Origin: Tissierella pigra
GTDB taxonomy: Bacteria > Bacillota > Clostridia > Tissierellales > Tissierellaceae
Assembly (NCBI RefSeq): GCF_009695605.1
Contig: NZ_VUNQ01000017.1
Span: 1 to 64,000 of the forward strand
Length of the DNA: 64,000 nt
Reading direction: 5' to 3'
Below the pieces are notes generated by a model, which worked only from the letters and a program-made list of their open reading frames with translations, had not been told where the DNA came from and searched no databases. Positions 26,366-35,412 of this stretch are shown here, in pieces. The translations under genes and the position numbers were made by a program. Numbering within the stretch: the stretch's first letter is position 1; the number at the start of each line of letters is the position of its first letter.

Positions 26366-27316
26366 ATGTCATGGGAAGAAAAAACCTTTTTAGGTGACAA
26401 TATCACCACTTTTTCTCAAAGTGAAGATTGTACAATTTATCGAATGAAAGATAAGTCTGGTGATGGCATTATGACAGCAATAAAAGTATTTCCAGGAATT
26501 ATTTTAATATATAATGATTTTCACATGGAAAGTTGTTCCTCTCAATTTCATACAAAGGCTAATTTCCTTTGCATCGATTTCTGTCGGGAGGGAAGAATGG
26601 AATGGAAATTGGACAACGATACCTATGTATACATGAAAGCTGGTGATTTACAGATAAACCATCGAGAAAACCATATTCAAAACTTTGGATTTCCTCTGAA
26701 TCATTACCATGGAATATCATTAGTATTTCATATTGAAGAAGCAGAGGAAGTTGTAAAACTATATGGAGGATTTTCTATTGATCTAGCTGCTTTAAGTAAA
26801 AAGTTTTTTATGTTAAATAGACCTTTTATTATTCAAGCAGATAAGGTAATAGCACATATATTTTTGGAGCTCTATACAATACCTAATAAGATAAAAGATG
26901 ATTACTTGAAAATAAAGATTTTAGAACTACTACTTCATCTAAGCATTTTAGAGATTCCCAAAAACTTTGATAAAAGACCATACTATTATAAAACTCAAGT
27001 TGAAAAGGTAAAGGCAATTCAGGAACTTATTACCACAAATTTAGAGGATCATTATACATTAGACGAGCTTTCAGAAAAGTTTAATATTCCTTTAACCTCA
27101 ATGAAATTATGTTTTAAGGGAGTATACGGGACTTCAATATATTCTTATATAAGAGTATATCGTATGAACAAGGCTGCAATTATGTTAAGACAAACTAAGG
27201 AAAATATTTCTGAAATAGCACATAAAGTTGGATATGATAATTCCAGTAAATTTGCATCAGCCTTTAGATCCGTTATAGGAAAATCACCAAAGGAGTATAG
27301 AAATTCCATTGTCTAA
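26366..27316 (+). CDS. AraC-family transcriptional regulator
   Basis: DNA-binding regulator of about 316 residues. The N-terminal part is a ligand or effector domain without a clear motif. Two helix-turn-helix units lie at the C-terminus: YTLDELSEKFNIPLTSMKLCFKGVYG (about 230-255) and ISEIAHKVGYDNSSKFASAFRSVIGKSPKEYR (about 280-312). The start is ATG 26366 after AAAGGAGTG. It lies between a ruined ECF transporter and an intact ABC pair; the same trio is common in Firmicutes clusters for uptake of small molecules, where the AraC protein activates the transporters. The repeated box at 25469 and 27311 is the likely binding site. Confidence 0.87.
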   Translation: MSWEEKTFLGDNITTFSQSEDCTIYRMKDKSGDGIMTAIKVFPGIILIYNDFHMESCSSQFHTKANFLCIDFCREGRMEWKLDNDTYVYMKAGDLQINHRENHIQNFGFPLNHYHGISLVFHIEEAEEVVKLYGGFSIDLAALSKKFFMLNRPFIIQADKVIAHIFLELYTIPNKIKDDYLKIKILELLLHLSILEIPKNFDKRPYYYKTQVEKVKAIQELITTNLEDHYTLDELSEKFNIPLTSMKLCFKGVYGTSIYSYIRVYRMNKAAIMLRQTKENISEIAHKVGYDNSSKFASAFRSVIGKSPKEYRNSIV

Positions 27317-27348
27317 ATGGAGTATCATGGACTCATTAGAGTAGATAG
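27311..27348 (+). promoter_or_regulatory. candidate AraC-regulator box, copy 2
   Basis: GTCTAAATGGAGTAT ... TAGAGTAGATAG, matching 25469-25506. It begins inside the last codons of the AraC gene and lies about 120 bp upstream of the first ABC gene. Confidence 0.5.
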
Positions 27349-27364
27349 GTTGCTAAATATAAAA

Positions 27365-27402
27365 TATAATTGGGAATAGTTAAATAACTATTCCCAATTA
27401 TA
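27365..27402. terminator. palindrome between AraC gene and ABC pair
   Basis: Perfect 17-bp arms TATAATTGGGAATAGTT and complement around AAAT. There is no clear T run on the plus strand, so it may be a weak terminator, an attenuator or a binding site. Confidence 0.4.
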
Positions 27403-27431
27403 TGAACTTTAATTTTAGAAAGGAGAGCATT

Positions 27432-29186
27432 ATGAATAAAGAATCTTGGTTAAAAACCGTTATGAAATTCGCAGAACCATGTAAGAGAAAATTAATTTTT
27501 TCTATTTTTTTAGAAGTTATTAGTGTGGCTGGAGGTATAATCCCTTATTTTGGAGTATATCAGATAATCATTCTCTTTTTTGAAGGAAAACAGTCTGTAA
27601 ATAATATATTATTTTGGACATCTATTTGTCTCTTAGGATATGTAATTAAATTGTTATTCCACGGCTTTTCAACTACATTATCACATATTTCTGCTTATAC
27701 AATTTTAGAGGAAATGAGAATGTCCATGGCAGATAGATTAATGTATGCACCTCTAGGTACAGTATTAAATCAAACAGTGGGAAATTTAAAAAGTATTATA
27801 ATAGACAGAGTAGAAACAATTGAACTCCCTCTAGCACATTTAATCCCAGAAGGATTTTCAAATCTTTTATTACCAATTTGCGTTTTCATTTATCTTTTTG
27901 TAATAAATTGGCGTATGGCATTAGCATCAATTATAACAGTTCCCATTTCATTTATTGCATATGGTTTTATGATGCGAAACTTCAATGAAAAATATAATGA
28001 TTATATGGAAGCTAGCGCCTATGTCAATGGAGTCATTGTAGAGTATGTAGAAGGAATAGAGGTTATTAAAACATTTAATCAGTCTACAACTTCATATGAA
28101 AAGTTTGAAAAAGCCATACACTCTTTCAAAGAGTACACCTTGGACTGGTTTAGGAGTACATGGAAATTAATGAATTTTGGCGGAGCTGTTCTACCCTCCA
28201 CTTTACTCGGCACATTACCTATAGGAATGTTTCTTTACAAACAGGGAAGTTTAAGCCCGGCAGAGCTTACTATGTGTATGATTTTATCTCTAGGAATTAT
28301 AGGACCACTAACAAGTTTTACAGTATTCATTAATGACTTAAAATCTATTGAATATGCTGTAAGAGATGCCAATAGTCTACTTAATCTAACAAAACTGGAA
28401 AATGCAGATAAGTTAGTTTCTATTAAAGAATATGATATTGAATTAAATAATGTTTCGTTTTCCTATGACAGTACAGATAACAACGAGGTGTTATCAAATC
28501 TAAGTTTAAAGATTCCACAAGGAAGCTTTACAGCATTAGTAGGCCCATCTGGTAGTGGTAAATCTACCATAGCAAGATTGATTGCTCGTTTTTGGGATGT
28601 AAATGAAGGTGAAATAAAAATAGGTAATACAAATATAAAAGAAATACCTCTAAGTCAACTATGTGATATGGTCAGTTTTGTTACACAGGATAATTTCTTG
28701 TTTAACTGTTCATTACTTGAAAATATTCGCTTAGGCAATCCAAAAGCAACTGATGAGGAAGTTTTGCAAGCAGCCAAATCTGCATGTTGTGATGAATTTA
28801 TCTCCAATTTTGAAAAGGGATATAATACCAGTGCTGGTGAAGCTGGTGGAAGACTGTCTGGTGGAGAAAAGCAACGAATTGTCATAGCTCGAGCAATATT
28901 AAAAGATGCTCCAATCATAATTCTTGATGAAGCAACGGCTTTTACTGATCCGGAAAATGAAGATAAAATCCAGAAATCCATTGCAGCACTTACGAAAGGA
29001 AAAACATTGTTAGTAATTGCCCATAGATTATCTACTATAAAAAATTCAGATCAAATTATTGTTCTACAAAAAGGAAAAATCCAAAGTAAAGGCACCCATG
29101 AAGAGTTATTAAAAAAAGAAGGCCTTTATAAAGATATGTGGACAGCACATATTGGGGCGAAACTATGGGCAGTAAATCAAGAATAA
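27432..29186 (+). CDS. ABC transporter, exporter-fold half (first of pair)
   Basis: Half-transporter of about 584 residues with a six-span membrane domain and an ATPase domain: Walker A GPSGSGKST (about 373), signature GGRLSGGEKQRIVIARAIL, Walker B IIILDEATAFTDPENE. The D-loop region 'FTDPENE' and pairing with a second similar gene fit the IrtAB/YbtPQ-like group, which imports siderophores despite an exporter fold, but multidrug export cannot be excluded. Start ATG 27432 after AAAGGAGAG. It follows the AraC regulator and its candidate box. Confidence 0.86.
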   Translation: MNKESWLKTVMKFAEPCKRKLIFSIFLEVISVAGGIIPYFGVYQIIILFFEGKQSVNNILFWTSICLLGYVIKLLFHGFSTTLSHISAYTILEEMRMSMADRLMYAPLGTVLNQTVGNLKSIIIDRVETIELPLAHLIPEGFSNLLLPICVFIYLFVINWRMALASIITVPISFIAYGFMMRNFNEKYNDYMEASAYVNGVIVEYVEGIEVIKTFNQSTTSYEKFEKAIHSFKEYTLDWFRSTWKLMNFGGAVLPSTLLGTLPIGMFLYKQGSLSPAELTMCMILSLGIIGPLTSFTVFINDLKSIEYAVRDANSLLNLTKLENADKLVSIKEYDIELNNVSFSYDSTDNNEVLSNLSLKIPQGSFTALVGPSGSGKSTIARLIARFWDVNEGEIKIGNTNIKEIPLSQLCDMVSFVTQDNFLFNCSLLENIRLGNPKATDEEVLQAAKSACCDEFISNFEKGYNTSAGEAGGRLSGGEKQRIVIARAILKDAPIIILDEATAFTDPENEDKIQKSIAALTKGKTLLVIAHRLSTIKNSDQIIVLQKGKIQSKGTHEELLKKEGLYKDMWTAHIGAKLWAVNQE

Positions 29187-29199
29187 GGGGGAGTGTAAT

Positions 29200-30948
29200 A
29201 TGTTTAGGTCAATAAAAAGGATAATAGCATGGACAGGTATGCGTAAAAAGAGATTATATATTGGGTTTGTTTATTCTTTTATACACACTATGTTTACTGC
29301 AATGCCTATTATGGCAACAGCTTATGGATTAAATCTGATATTAGAAGATATATCTGGAAAAAAACCATTGGCTAGTAAAGAAATTATCCTACTAACTATA
29401 TATATGATATTTGCTGTCCTAGGAAGATTTTTATTTTCCTATCTTCGTGCTAAAACACAAGAAAGTGTTGGATATGAGGTCTCAGCAGAAGAAAGAACTA
29501 AAATCGGAAATAGACTGAAAAGAGTATCCCTTGGATTTTTCAGCAATAATAATACTGGAGAACTAACTTCAGCTGTTACAACAGATTTATCCTTCATTGA
29601 GATGCACGGAATGAAAATGATTGATACAGTAGTAAATGGATATATCAGTGCTTTTACCATGGTATTATGTATGGGATTTTACAATATATGGATTGCAATA
29701 ACTGCTGTAATAGGAATAGTATTATCTGCAGTATTCCTGAAACTTTTAGGAAATAAAAGTAATCAGAATGCTCCTATTCATCAAAAAGCACAAGATACTA
29801 TGATCAATGCAACTATTGAATATATTAGGGGAATGCCTGTAGTAAAGGCCTTTAAACAGGAAGGTGTTTCAATAGATGGGATTCGTAATGCTTATAAATC
29901 CAGTAAGGATATTAATCTTAAAATTGAAAAGAATTACGTTCCATATAATACTATGCATCATTTTGTGTTAAAAACTGCATCTGTATGTATTATAGCCATT
30001 TCTTCTATTTTTGCCATAAAGGAAACTATGGATATACCAACTATGCTAATGATGATTATCTTCTCTTTTGTTATCTTTGGCAATGTAGAAACCATCAATA
30101 ATGCAGCCCATGTTCTAAAAATCATAGATGCTACTTTTAATAAATTGGAGCCCATTGAAAATGCAGAATTTATTGATTATGATGGTAAGGATATTTCTTT
30201 GAATAATTATAACATTGAATTTCAAAATGTAACCTTTGCTTACAATAACAAAAATGTCTTAAGCAATGTATCATTCCAAATTCCACAAAATACAACTACT
30301 GCTATCGTTGGTCCATCTGGCAGTGGTAAAACAACCATATGTAATTTGATTTCCAGGTTTTATGATGTAAATGAAGGAAGTATTAAAATAGGAAATGTAG
30401 ATATTAGAGAGATGACTTGTGATAGTTTATTAAAAAATATCAGCATGGTATTCCAAAATGTATATTTATTTCATGATACTATTCTAAATAATATTAAATT
30501 TGGAAAGCCAGAAGCTAACTTCGATGAAATTGTAGAAACAGCAAAGAAAGCATGCTGTCATGAATTTATCATGAACCTTCCTCAAGGCTATAATACTATC
30601 ATAGGAGATGGTGGTTCTACCCTCTCTGGCGGTGAAAAACAAAGAATATCTATTGCAAGGGCCATGTTAAAGGATGCTCCAATAGTCATATTAGATGAAG
30701 CTACAGCCAGTATTGACCCAGAAAATGAGCATTTCATTCAGCAAGCTATTAGTGCCTTAGTACATGGAAAAACTATTATCACCATAGCTCATCGTTTAGC
30801 TACTATTCAAAATGCAGATCAAATAATTGTAGTAGATAATGGACAAATTGTACAAAGAGGTACTCATATGGATTTAATAGAAGAAGCAGGTATTTATAAG
30901 CGTTTTATTGAAATTCGTGAGAAAGCAGAAGGATGGATAATTGCATAA
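29200..30948 (+). CDS. ABC transporter, exporter-fold half (second of pair)
   Basis: Partner half-transporter of 582 residues. Membrane domain in the first ~310 residues, then Walker A GPSGSGKTT (about 370), signature GGSTLSGGEKQRISIARAML, Walker B IVILDEATASIDPENE and the switch His in AHRLATI. The gene starts 13 bp after the first half behind a GGGGGAG ribosome site, so the pair makes a heterodimer. A terminator follows at 30995-31040. Confidence 0.87.
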   Translation: MFRSIKRIIAWTGMRKKRLYIGFVYSFIHTMFTAMPIMATAYGLNLILEDISGKKPLASKEIILLTIYMIFAVLGRFLFSYLRAKTQESVGYEVSAEERTKIGNRLKRVSLGFFSNNNTGELTSAVTTDLSFIEMHGMKMIDTVVNGYISAFTMVLCMGFYNIWIAITAVIGIVLSAVFLKLLGNKSNQNAPIHQKAQDTMINATIEYIRGMPVVKAFKQEGVSIDGIRNAYKSSKDINLKIEKNYVPYNTMHHFVLKTASVCIIAISSIFAIKETMDIPTMLMMIIFSFVIFGNVETINNAAHVLKIIDATFNKLEPIENAEFIDYDGKDISLNNYNIEFQNVTFAYNNKNVLSNVSFQIPQNTTTAIVGPSGSGKTTICNLISRFYDVNEGSIKIGNVDIREMTCDSLLKNISMVFQNVYLFHDTILNNIKFGKPEANFDEIVETAKKACCHEFIMNLPQGYNTIIGDGGSTLSGGEKQRISIARAMLKDAPIVILDEATASIDPENEHFIQQAISALVHGKTIITIAHRLATIQNADQIIVVDNGQIVQRGTHMDLIEEAGIYKRFIEIREKAEGWIIA

Positions 30949-30994
30949 TTGATTCTTTTAGTTTTAAAACCTTGAAAATATAGTTAATAATAAT

Positions 30995-31040
30995 ATTATA
31001 TCCCTATCTTGTATTTTGAGAAATAAGATAGGGGTATAAT
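30995..31040. terminator. bidirectional terminator after the ABC pair
   Basis: ATTATATCCCTATCTT (30995-31010) and AAGATAGGGGTATAAT (31025-31040) pair with one G-T. It separates the ABC pair from the convergent kinase gene. Confidence 0.65.
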
Positions 31041-31043
31041 ACT

Positions 31044-32456
31044 TTAATTAGGAAGAATAATCCTAAAACACGTGCCAGTTCCTAGCTTACTTTCTACACC
31101 AATTTCGCCTCCGTGGACTTTTATAATCTGCTTAGTTATAGCCATACCTAGACCTGTTCCTTCAACTGTATTAGAAGTATTTGTACCTCGATAATGTCTA
31201 TTGAAAATATATGGTAGATCCTCTGGTGAGATTCCCTTACCATCATCATCCACATATATATAAATTTTATTTTCCTCATAAGTTAATTTCACCTTAATAT
31301 TCACTGATCTATCATTATGAGTAATAGCATTGTATAGAATGTTATTTATGGCTCGTCTAAAAAGTACAGGATCAAGCTGACATAAAATCTGTGTTTCATC
31401 ACAATACCAATCCAGATGAACATTAGACATATCTACACCGTTAAGCACATCAATAATAATATCTCTTAACAAAGTTACCAGATTTACTGTCTGTAAATTT
31501 AACACTAAATATCCACTTTCCAGTCTCGTACTTAGATTTAAATCATCTACTAAGTTTGAGATATAAAGTGCCTTATCCTCAATAACTTTTGCATAACGAT
31601 GTATATTCTCTACTGAAATTCTTTCATCACTACGAAGCAATTCTCCATATCCACGAATAGACGCCAGTGGCGTTTTTATATCATGTGATATATTAGAAAT
31701 CCAGTTTTCTCGCATAGTATCTATGGCAACACGTTCTTTTTCATTGGCTTGTAGTTGATCCGATAATTTATTGATATTAGAAAAAACCGATCCGTATAAC
31801 CCCTTTGTTGGCAGAACTTGATTGTAACCTCCCTCAGTCAAATCCTCTATACTTTTAATCATTTCTCCTACTGGCTTTGTTAGGCCTCTACTAAAACCCA
31901 TACCAAATAGCAATCCTAAAATTAGGTCCACAGCAAAAACCAGCAGCACAAGTCCACCTATAATACTGGCAAAGTAAGTTTTATTGAAGGTAAAAAACGT
32001 CCTTTGAATATCTTTATATGGCATACCTATTAAATAGGTATAGGTCTCTTCTCCAAAAGACACCTCACTTACAAAGATTGTATCTGGATTGGCGTATTTA
32101 TAATTATGCACTAAAGTCATTGGGGTGTATATCTGCGGAAGCTCTTCATTCCCATTGAATTGAAAATTTACCTTATAATCTGTACTAAGTATCTGAATCC
32201 AAGCATGGTTTTGGATTAAAGAACGCTCTGCATTTTTATCTAAGGAAAATTGTCCTTCCTCTAAGCTAATATGCTTAAAAAACTGTCTGACATAATCTTC
32301 TGGACTAATATAGCGTTCATTGGCAATTCCATAGGAATAAGATTCCCTAGGCCCAAAATGAAATAGGCCAAAAGCCATAAGGCCGTTGACCAATCCCACT
32401 ACAATAATAACCATAATAATACTTATCAAATATTTGAAGGTTAAATGTAATCTCAT
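31044..32456 (-). CDS. sensor histidine kinase (HAMP-HisKA-HATPase)
   Basis: Membrane sensor kinase of 470 residues. Two spans (about 10-32 and 160-185) flank an extracellular sensor of about 125 residues; a HAMP linker follows (LTKPVGEMIKSI). The H-box is ISHDIKTPLASIRGYGELL (about 255-273) with the phospho-acceptor His. The ATPase has N-box RRAINNILYNAITHN, then DDGKGISPEDLPYIF and the G-box GTGLGMAI. It is translated right after its response regulator (1-bp gap). Its stimulus is unknown; the upstream TraX-like gene may be a target. Confidence 0.88.
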   Translation of the reverse strand: MRLHLTFKYLISIIMVIIVVGLVNGLMAFGLFHFGPRESYSYGIANERYISPEDYVRQFFKHISLEEGQFSLDKNAERSLIQNHAWIQILSTDYKVNFQFNGNEELPQIYTPMTLVHNYKYANPDTIFVSEVSFGEETYTYLIGMPYKDIQRTFFTFNKTYFASIIGGLVLLVFAVDLILGLLFGMGFSRGLTKPVGEMIKSIEDLTEGGYNQVLPTKGLYGSVFSNINKLSDQLQANEKERVAIDTMRENWISNISHDIKTPLASIRGYGELLRSDERISVENIHRYAKVIEDKALYISNLVDDLNLSTRLESGYLVLNLQTVNLVTLLRDIIIDVLNGVDMSNVHLDWYCDETQILCQLDPVLFRRAINNILYNAITHNDRSVNIKVKLTYEENKIYIYVDDDGKGISPEDLPYIFNRHYRGTNTSNTVEGTGLGMAITKQIIKVHGGEIGVESKLGTGTCFRIILPN

Positions 32457-32457
32457 A

Positions 32458-33168
32458 TTATTTGTCCTTTACTACTAGCTTATAGCCAAGCCCTTTTACC
32501 GTTATTAAATACTCTGGATTTGATGGGTCTACTTCGATTTGCTCTCTTATTCTTCGAATGTGTACCATAATCGTGTTATCAAAGCCAATATAATCCTCTC
32601 CCCAGACTGCACCACATAAATGCTCCTTACTTAAAATCAAATTAGGATGTCTTGCAAAATATTCCAATAACTTATAGGCTTTTGGCTGTAGCACAAGTTC
32701 TTCATCTTCCTTAAAAAGTTCGCCTTTTAAAGGAATCATCCTAAATGGCCCAAAATAGATAGTTTCAATATCCTGTGGATCAGATGTAGATTCTGAGCGT
32801 TTCAAATGTGCTTTTACTCGATATGCAAGTTCTTTTGGACTAAATGGCTTTGTTACATAATCATCTGCTCCTATTGCAAATCCTACAATTCGGTCCACTT
32901 CTTCTGTTTTTGCAGATACAAAAATAATGGGAATCTGTGAAGTCTCTCTTATGGTCTTACACAGATTATGTCCTTGGACATCAGGTAACATTACATCTAA
33001 AATCACCATATCTGGTTGCCAACTATGAAATTCTTCCAAAGCTTTAACACCTGTATTTGTGGTTTTAACATTAGTGAAACCTTCTAGTTTTAAGGCATGT
33101 TCAATTATCTCTAGCAACTCAACTTCATCATCTACAACAAGTATCTTTTTATTAAATAGCACATCCAT
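32458..33168 (-). CDS. OmpR/PhoB-family response regulator
   Basis: Response regulator of 236 residues: receiver domain with VVDDE at the start, phospho-acceptor Asp in MVILDVMLPD (about 57), and the conserved Lys in DYVTKPFSP. The winged-helix DNA-binding domain has the LEYFARHPNLILSKEHL and GYKLVVKDK elements. AAGGAGCGG precedes ATG 33168. TATACT about 30-40 bp upstream suggests its own promoter. The 11-bp-spaced repeats upstream of the TraX-like gene suit this class of regulator. Confidence 0.9.
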   Translation of the reverse strand: MDVLFNKKILVVDDEVELLEIIEHALKLEGFTNVKTTNTGVKALEEFHSWQPDMVILDVMLPDVQGHNLCKTIRETSQIPIIFVSAKTEEVDRIVGFAIGADDYVTKPFSPKELAYRVKAHLKRSESTSDPQDIETIYFGPFRMIPLKGELFKEDEELVLQPKAYKLLEYFARHPNLILSKEHLCGAVWGEDYIGFDNTIMVHIRRIREQIEVDPSNPEYLITVKGLGYKLVVKDK

Positions 33169-33233
33169 AATACCGCTCCTTATTATTGATATAGGTATAG
33201 TATACCCAATTTCGTCACCACATGATAAGTGAT

Positions 33234-34034
33234 TTACGCGAAAAAGGTAGATAAAACGTATAAAACATAAATGTGAAGTGGATAAAACACATAAAATAAA
33301 TATTTCATACCCTTACCCCTTTGACCATTATAAAGTGCTAAGAAAGGTAATGCTCCTATCATCATCCATTGGAAATTATCATAGAATATCCCTTGTAAGG
33401 AGAAGTTCTGCCAAGGCATTAAAGCAATAGACACTAAAGCATATAAAATCAATTGAAGTCTTTTTTTATCACGTGTTAAATAAAACAATATTCCCAATGC
33501 TATAAATACTGGACCACCTTCAACAAACATTGGGGTTGGTAATAGAAAAATTGCATGAATCATCCCTGGCACATGAAGGTTCATCATCATAAGTATACCA
33601 ATGGCAACAGGCAATACCAATCCTAAAATTCCCAGCACTACAGACATGATGCGTCTTTCTTTAATACCTTTTTTTAGGTATTCGATTATGGTTAAATAAA
33701 CAGTAATTAAAAAGAGAGTTGCAAAAATATTTGTCATAAGAGCTGCGTCATCACCACGTGGAAACCATCTTGAAATCCATTGATTTCCAAGAACCATTAT
33801 CAATGATCCCATATAAAGTCTACCCATATATTTAACACGACTTCGTGTATGGATAAACCCTTCCACAGTCATGAAAATAAATATTGGAGCTACCACACGC
33901 CCTGTCCATGTAAACCATAAAGGTATCTTATTAGTAAACGAAAAAAAGTAATGCACATGATCAAAAATCATTAGAAAAAGTGCAATGAGCTTTATTTGAA
34001 ATCCTGTTAATCCTTTTTTAAACATATTGTTCAC
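33234..34034 (-). CDS. TraX family membrane protein
   Basis: Polytopic membrane protein of 266 residues, about eight hydrophobic spans. The start GFQIKLIALFLMIFDHVHYFF and the following RVVAPIFIFMTVEGFIHTRS are typical of TraX, known for N-acetylation of F pilin but widespread on chromosomes, where its role is unclear. GGTGAAC precedes the ATG. It lies upstream of the OmpR/kinase pair and has a repeat-bearing upstream region, so it may be part of the same regulon. Confidence 0.82.
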   Translation of the reverse strand: MNNMFKKGLTGFQIKLIALFLMIFDHVHYFFSFTNKIPLWFTWTGRVVAPIFIFMTVEGFIHTRSRVKYMGRLYMGSLIMVLGNQWISRWFPRGDDAALMTNIFATLFLITVYLTIIEYLKKGIKERRIMSVVLGILGLVLPVAIGILMMMNLHVPGMIHAIFLLPTPMFVEGGPVFIALGILFYLTRDKKRLQLILYALVSIALMPWQNFSLQGIFYDNFQWMMIGALPFLALYNGQRGKGMKYLFYVFYPLHIYVLYVLSTFFA

Positions 34035-34073
34035 CTCATTTTTTTATTTTCATTATGAGTATAACAAATCAAG

Positions 34074-34113
34074 TTTAAACCTTATTAACAGAAACCTTAA
34101 TTAAACCTTAATT
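34074..34113 (-). promoter_or_regulatory. predicted OmpR-type operator upstream of the TraX-like gene
   Basis: AAACCTTA occurs at 34077-34084, 34092-34099 and 34103-34110; the last two are 11 bp apart, and AAACCTTAATT is repeated in full. On the minus strand TATACT lies near 34047-34052 with no good -35, as in promoters driven by OmpR-type activators. Confidence 0.45.
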
Positions 34114-34175
34114 CTCTAGTTTCAGTAGAACTAGTAAAAGTACTGACTTTTACTAAACTTTTATAGCAAAATGCA

Positions 34176-34219
34176 AATATCCATTAAAAAATCTAAATTT
34201 AGATTTTTTAATGGATATT
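34176..34219. terminator. 44-bp perfect palindrome downstream of the PTS-like gene
   Basis: Arms of 22 bp (34176-34197 / 34198-34219) starting AATATCCATTAAAAAATC. It lies about 100 bp beyond the PTS_EIIC_2 stop codon on the minus strand. A smaller AGGAGG/CCTCCT hairpin lies near 34257-34275. Confidence 0.55.
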
Positions 34220-34322
34220 CTTATCTTTTGTTCTGTAATTATTTTATCCTTAGTTAGGAGGTTTGTCCTCCTGCCTTTTATATACCCCATAGGAGTTTAT
34301 TAAAACAATATATTCAGAAAGT

Positions 34323-35351
34323 TTAAAGCTTCATATCTCCAAATTTTATAAATCCTTTTTTTCTCATCCATTCTGATACTATGAAGGATATTAGTCCTGG
34401 TAAAATAAAGTGCATCATAAGAATTAGAATTAAAGTTTTAGGGTTTCCACCCATTACGTCTATAGTAGCAAATTGACCTACTAATCCACTGGTCCCCATA
34501 CCTGCCCCTATACTATTTCCTTCCATTTTTAAAAATTGAGTAGATATAGGTCCAAGTATTGCCGATGATACTATGGCAGGTATCCATATTAGAGGATTTT
34601 TTACTATATTGGGAACTTGAAGCATAGAAGTGCCTAAGCCTTGAGCTATAAATCCTCCAAATCCATTTTCTCTATAGGAAGCTACTGCAAATCCTATCAT
34701 ATTTGCTGCACACCCTATTGTACTGGCTCCTGCTGCAAGACCTGAAAGACCTAAGGATATTGCTAAAGCTGCCGAGCTTATTGGTAGTGTTAAAACTATT
34801 CCCATAACTACTGATACTATTATTCCCATGGGAATTGGGTGCATTTCTGTTGCTGTATTTACTATATTACCAAAGAAATTCATTATTGTGGTCATATATG
34901 GACCTATATGAGTTCCTACAAACCCACCTACTATAATGGTAGACAGAGGAACTAATACTATATCTACCTTAGTTTTACCACTAATTAACTTAGAAAACTC
35001 TGCCCCTATTAAAGCTGCTACAAAGGCACCTACAGGCTCTCCTGTATTGATAATTGTTATAGCTCCATCAAAAGTAATACTTCCTGCACCTATGGCCCCT
35101 GTAACTACTGAAGCAAATATTCCCAAAGGCGGAGCACCTACACTATAGGCTACTCCTGCACCTATGGCTGGTCCCATTAATTTTTGTGCTATTGAGCCAA
35201 ATAAAATAAGAGCTTCCATATTAAACAATGTACCTAACTGTTTGATTATAAGTCCAATAAGTAAAGATGAAAAAAGTCCTAAAGCCATGCCATTTAATAT
35301 CTTAACAAAATAATCTCTTATACTCCCTTGTGATTTTGCTATTTTCCACAC
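34323..35351 (-). CDS. PTS_EIIC_2-type membrane protein
   Basis: Polytopic membrane protein of 342 residues of the PF13303 (PTS_EIIC_2) type, with about nine spans and glycine-rich segments (GPAIGAGVAYSVGAPPLG, TGAIGAGSITFDGA, GLSGLAAGASTIGCAANM). No IIA or IIB domain accompanies it, so phosphotransferase coupling is doubtful. The start is unusual: the only reasonable codon, GTG 35351, overlaps the GGAGG site itself. An ATA codon lies about 8 bp after GGAGG. It is next to the niacin repressor gene niaR, suggesting it could carry a niacin-related compound; that is inference. Confidence 0.78.
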   Translation of the reverse strand: MWKIAKSQGSIRDYFVKILNGMALGLFSSLLIGLIIKQLGTLFNMEALILFGSIAQKLMGPAIGAGVAYSVGAPPLGIFASVVTGAIGAGSITFDGAITIINTGEPVGAFVAALIGAEFSKLISGKTKVDIVLVPLSTIIVGGFVGTHIGPYMTTIMNFFGNIVNTATEMHPIPMGIIVSVVMGIVLTLPISSAALAISLGLSGLAAGASTIGCAANMIGFAVASYRENGFGGFIAQGLGTSMLQVPNIVKNPLIWIPAIVSSAILGPISTQFLKMEGNSIGAGMGTSGLVGQFATIDVMGGNPKTLILILMMHFILPGLISFIVSEWMRKKGFIKFGDMKL

Positions 35352-35370
35352 CTCCGAGTTAAGTTATATT

Positions 35371-35391
35371 TACAGTTGTCTTGTCAGCTAT
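35371..35391 (-). promoter_or_regulatory. possible NiaR operator
   Basis: The segment ACAGTTGTCTTGTCAGCT upstream of the PTS_EIIC_2 gene contains TGTCTTGTCA, close to the TGTCTTGACA-type half-sites I recall for NiaR. Weak evidence. Confidence 0.3.
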
Positions 35392-35412
35392 AGATATAAA
35401 TATATCATCTCA

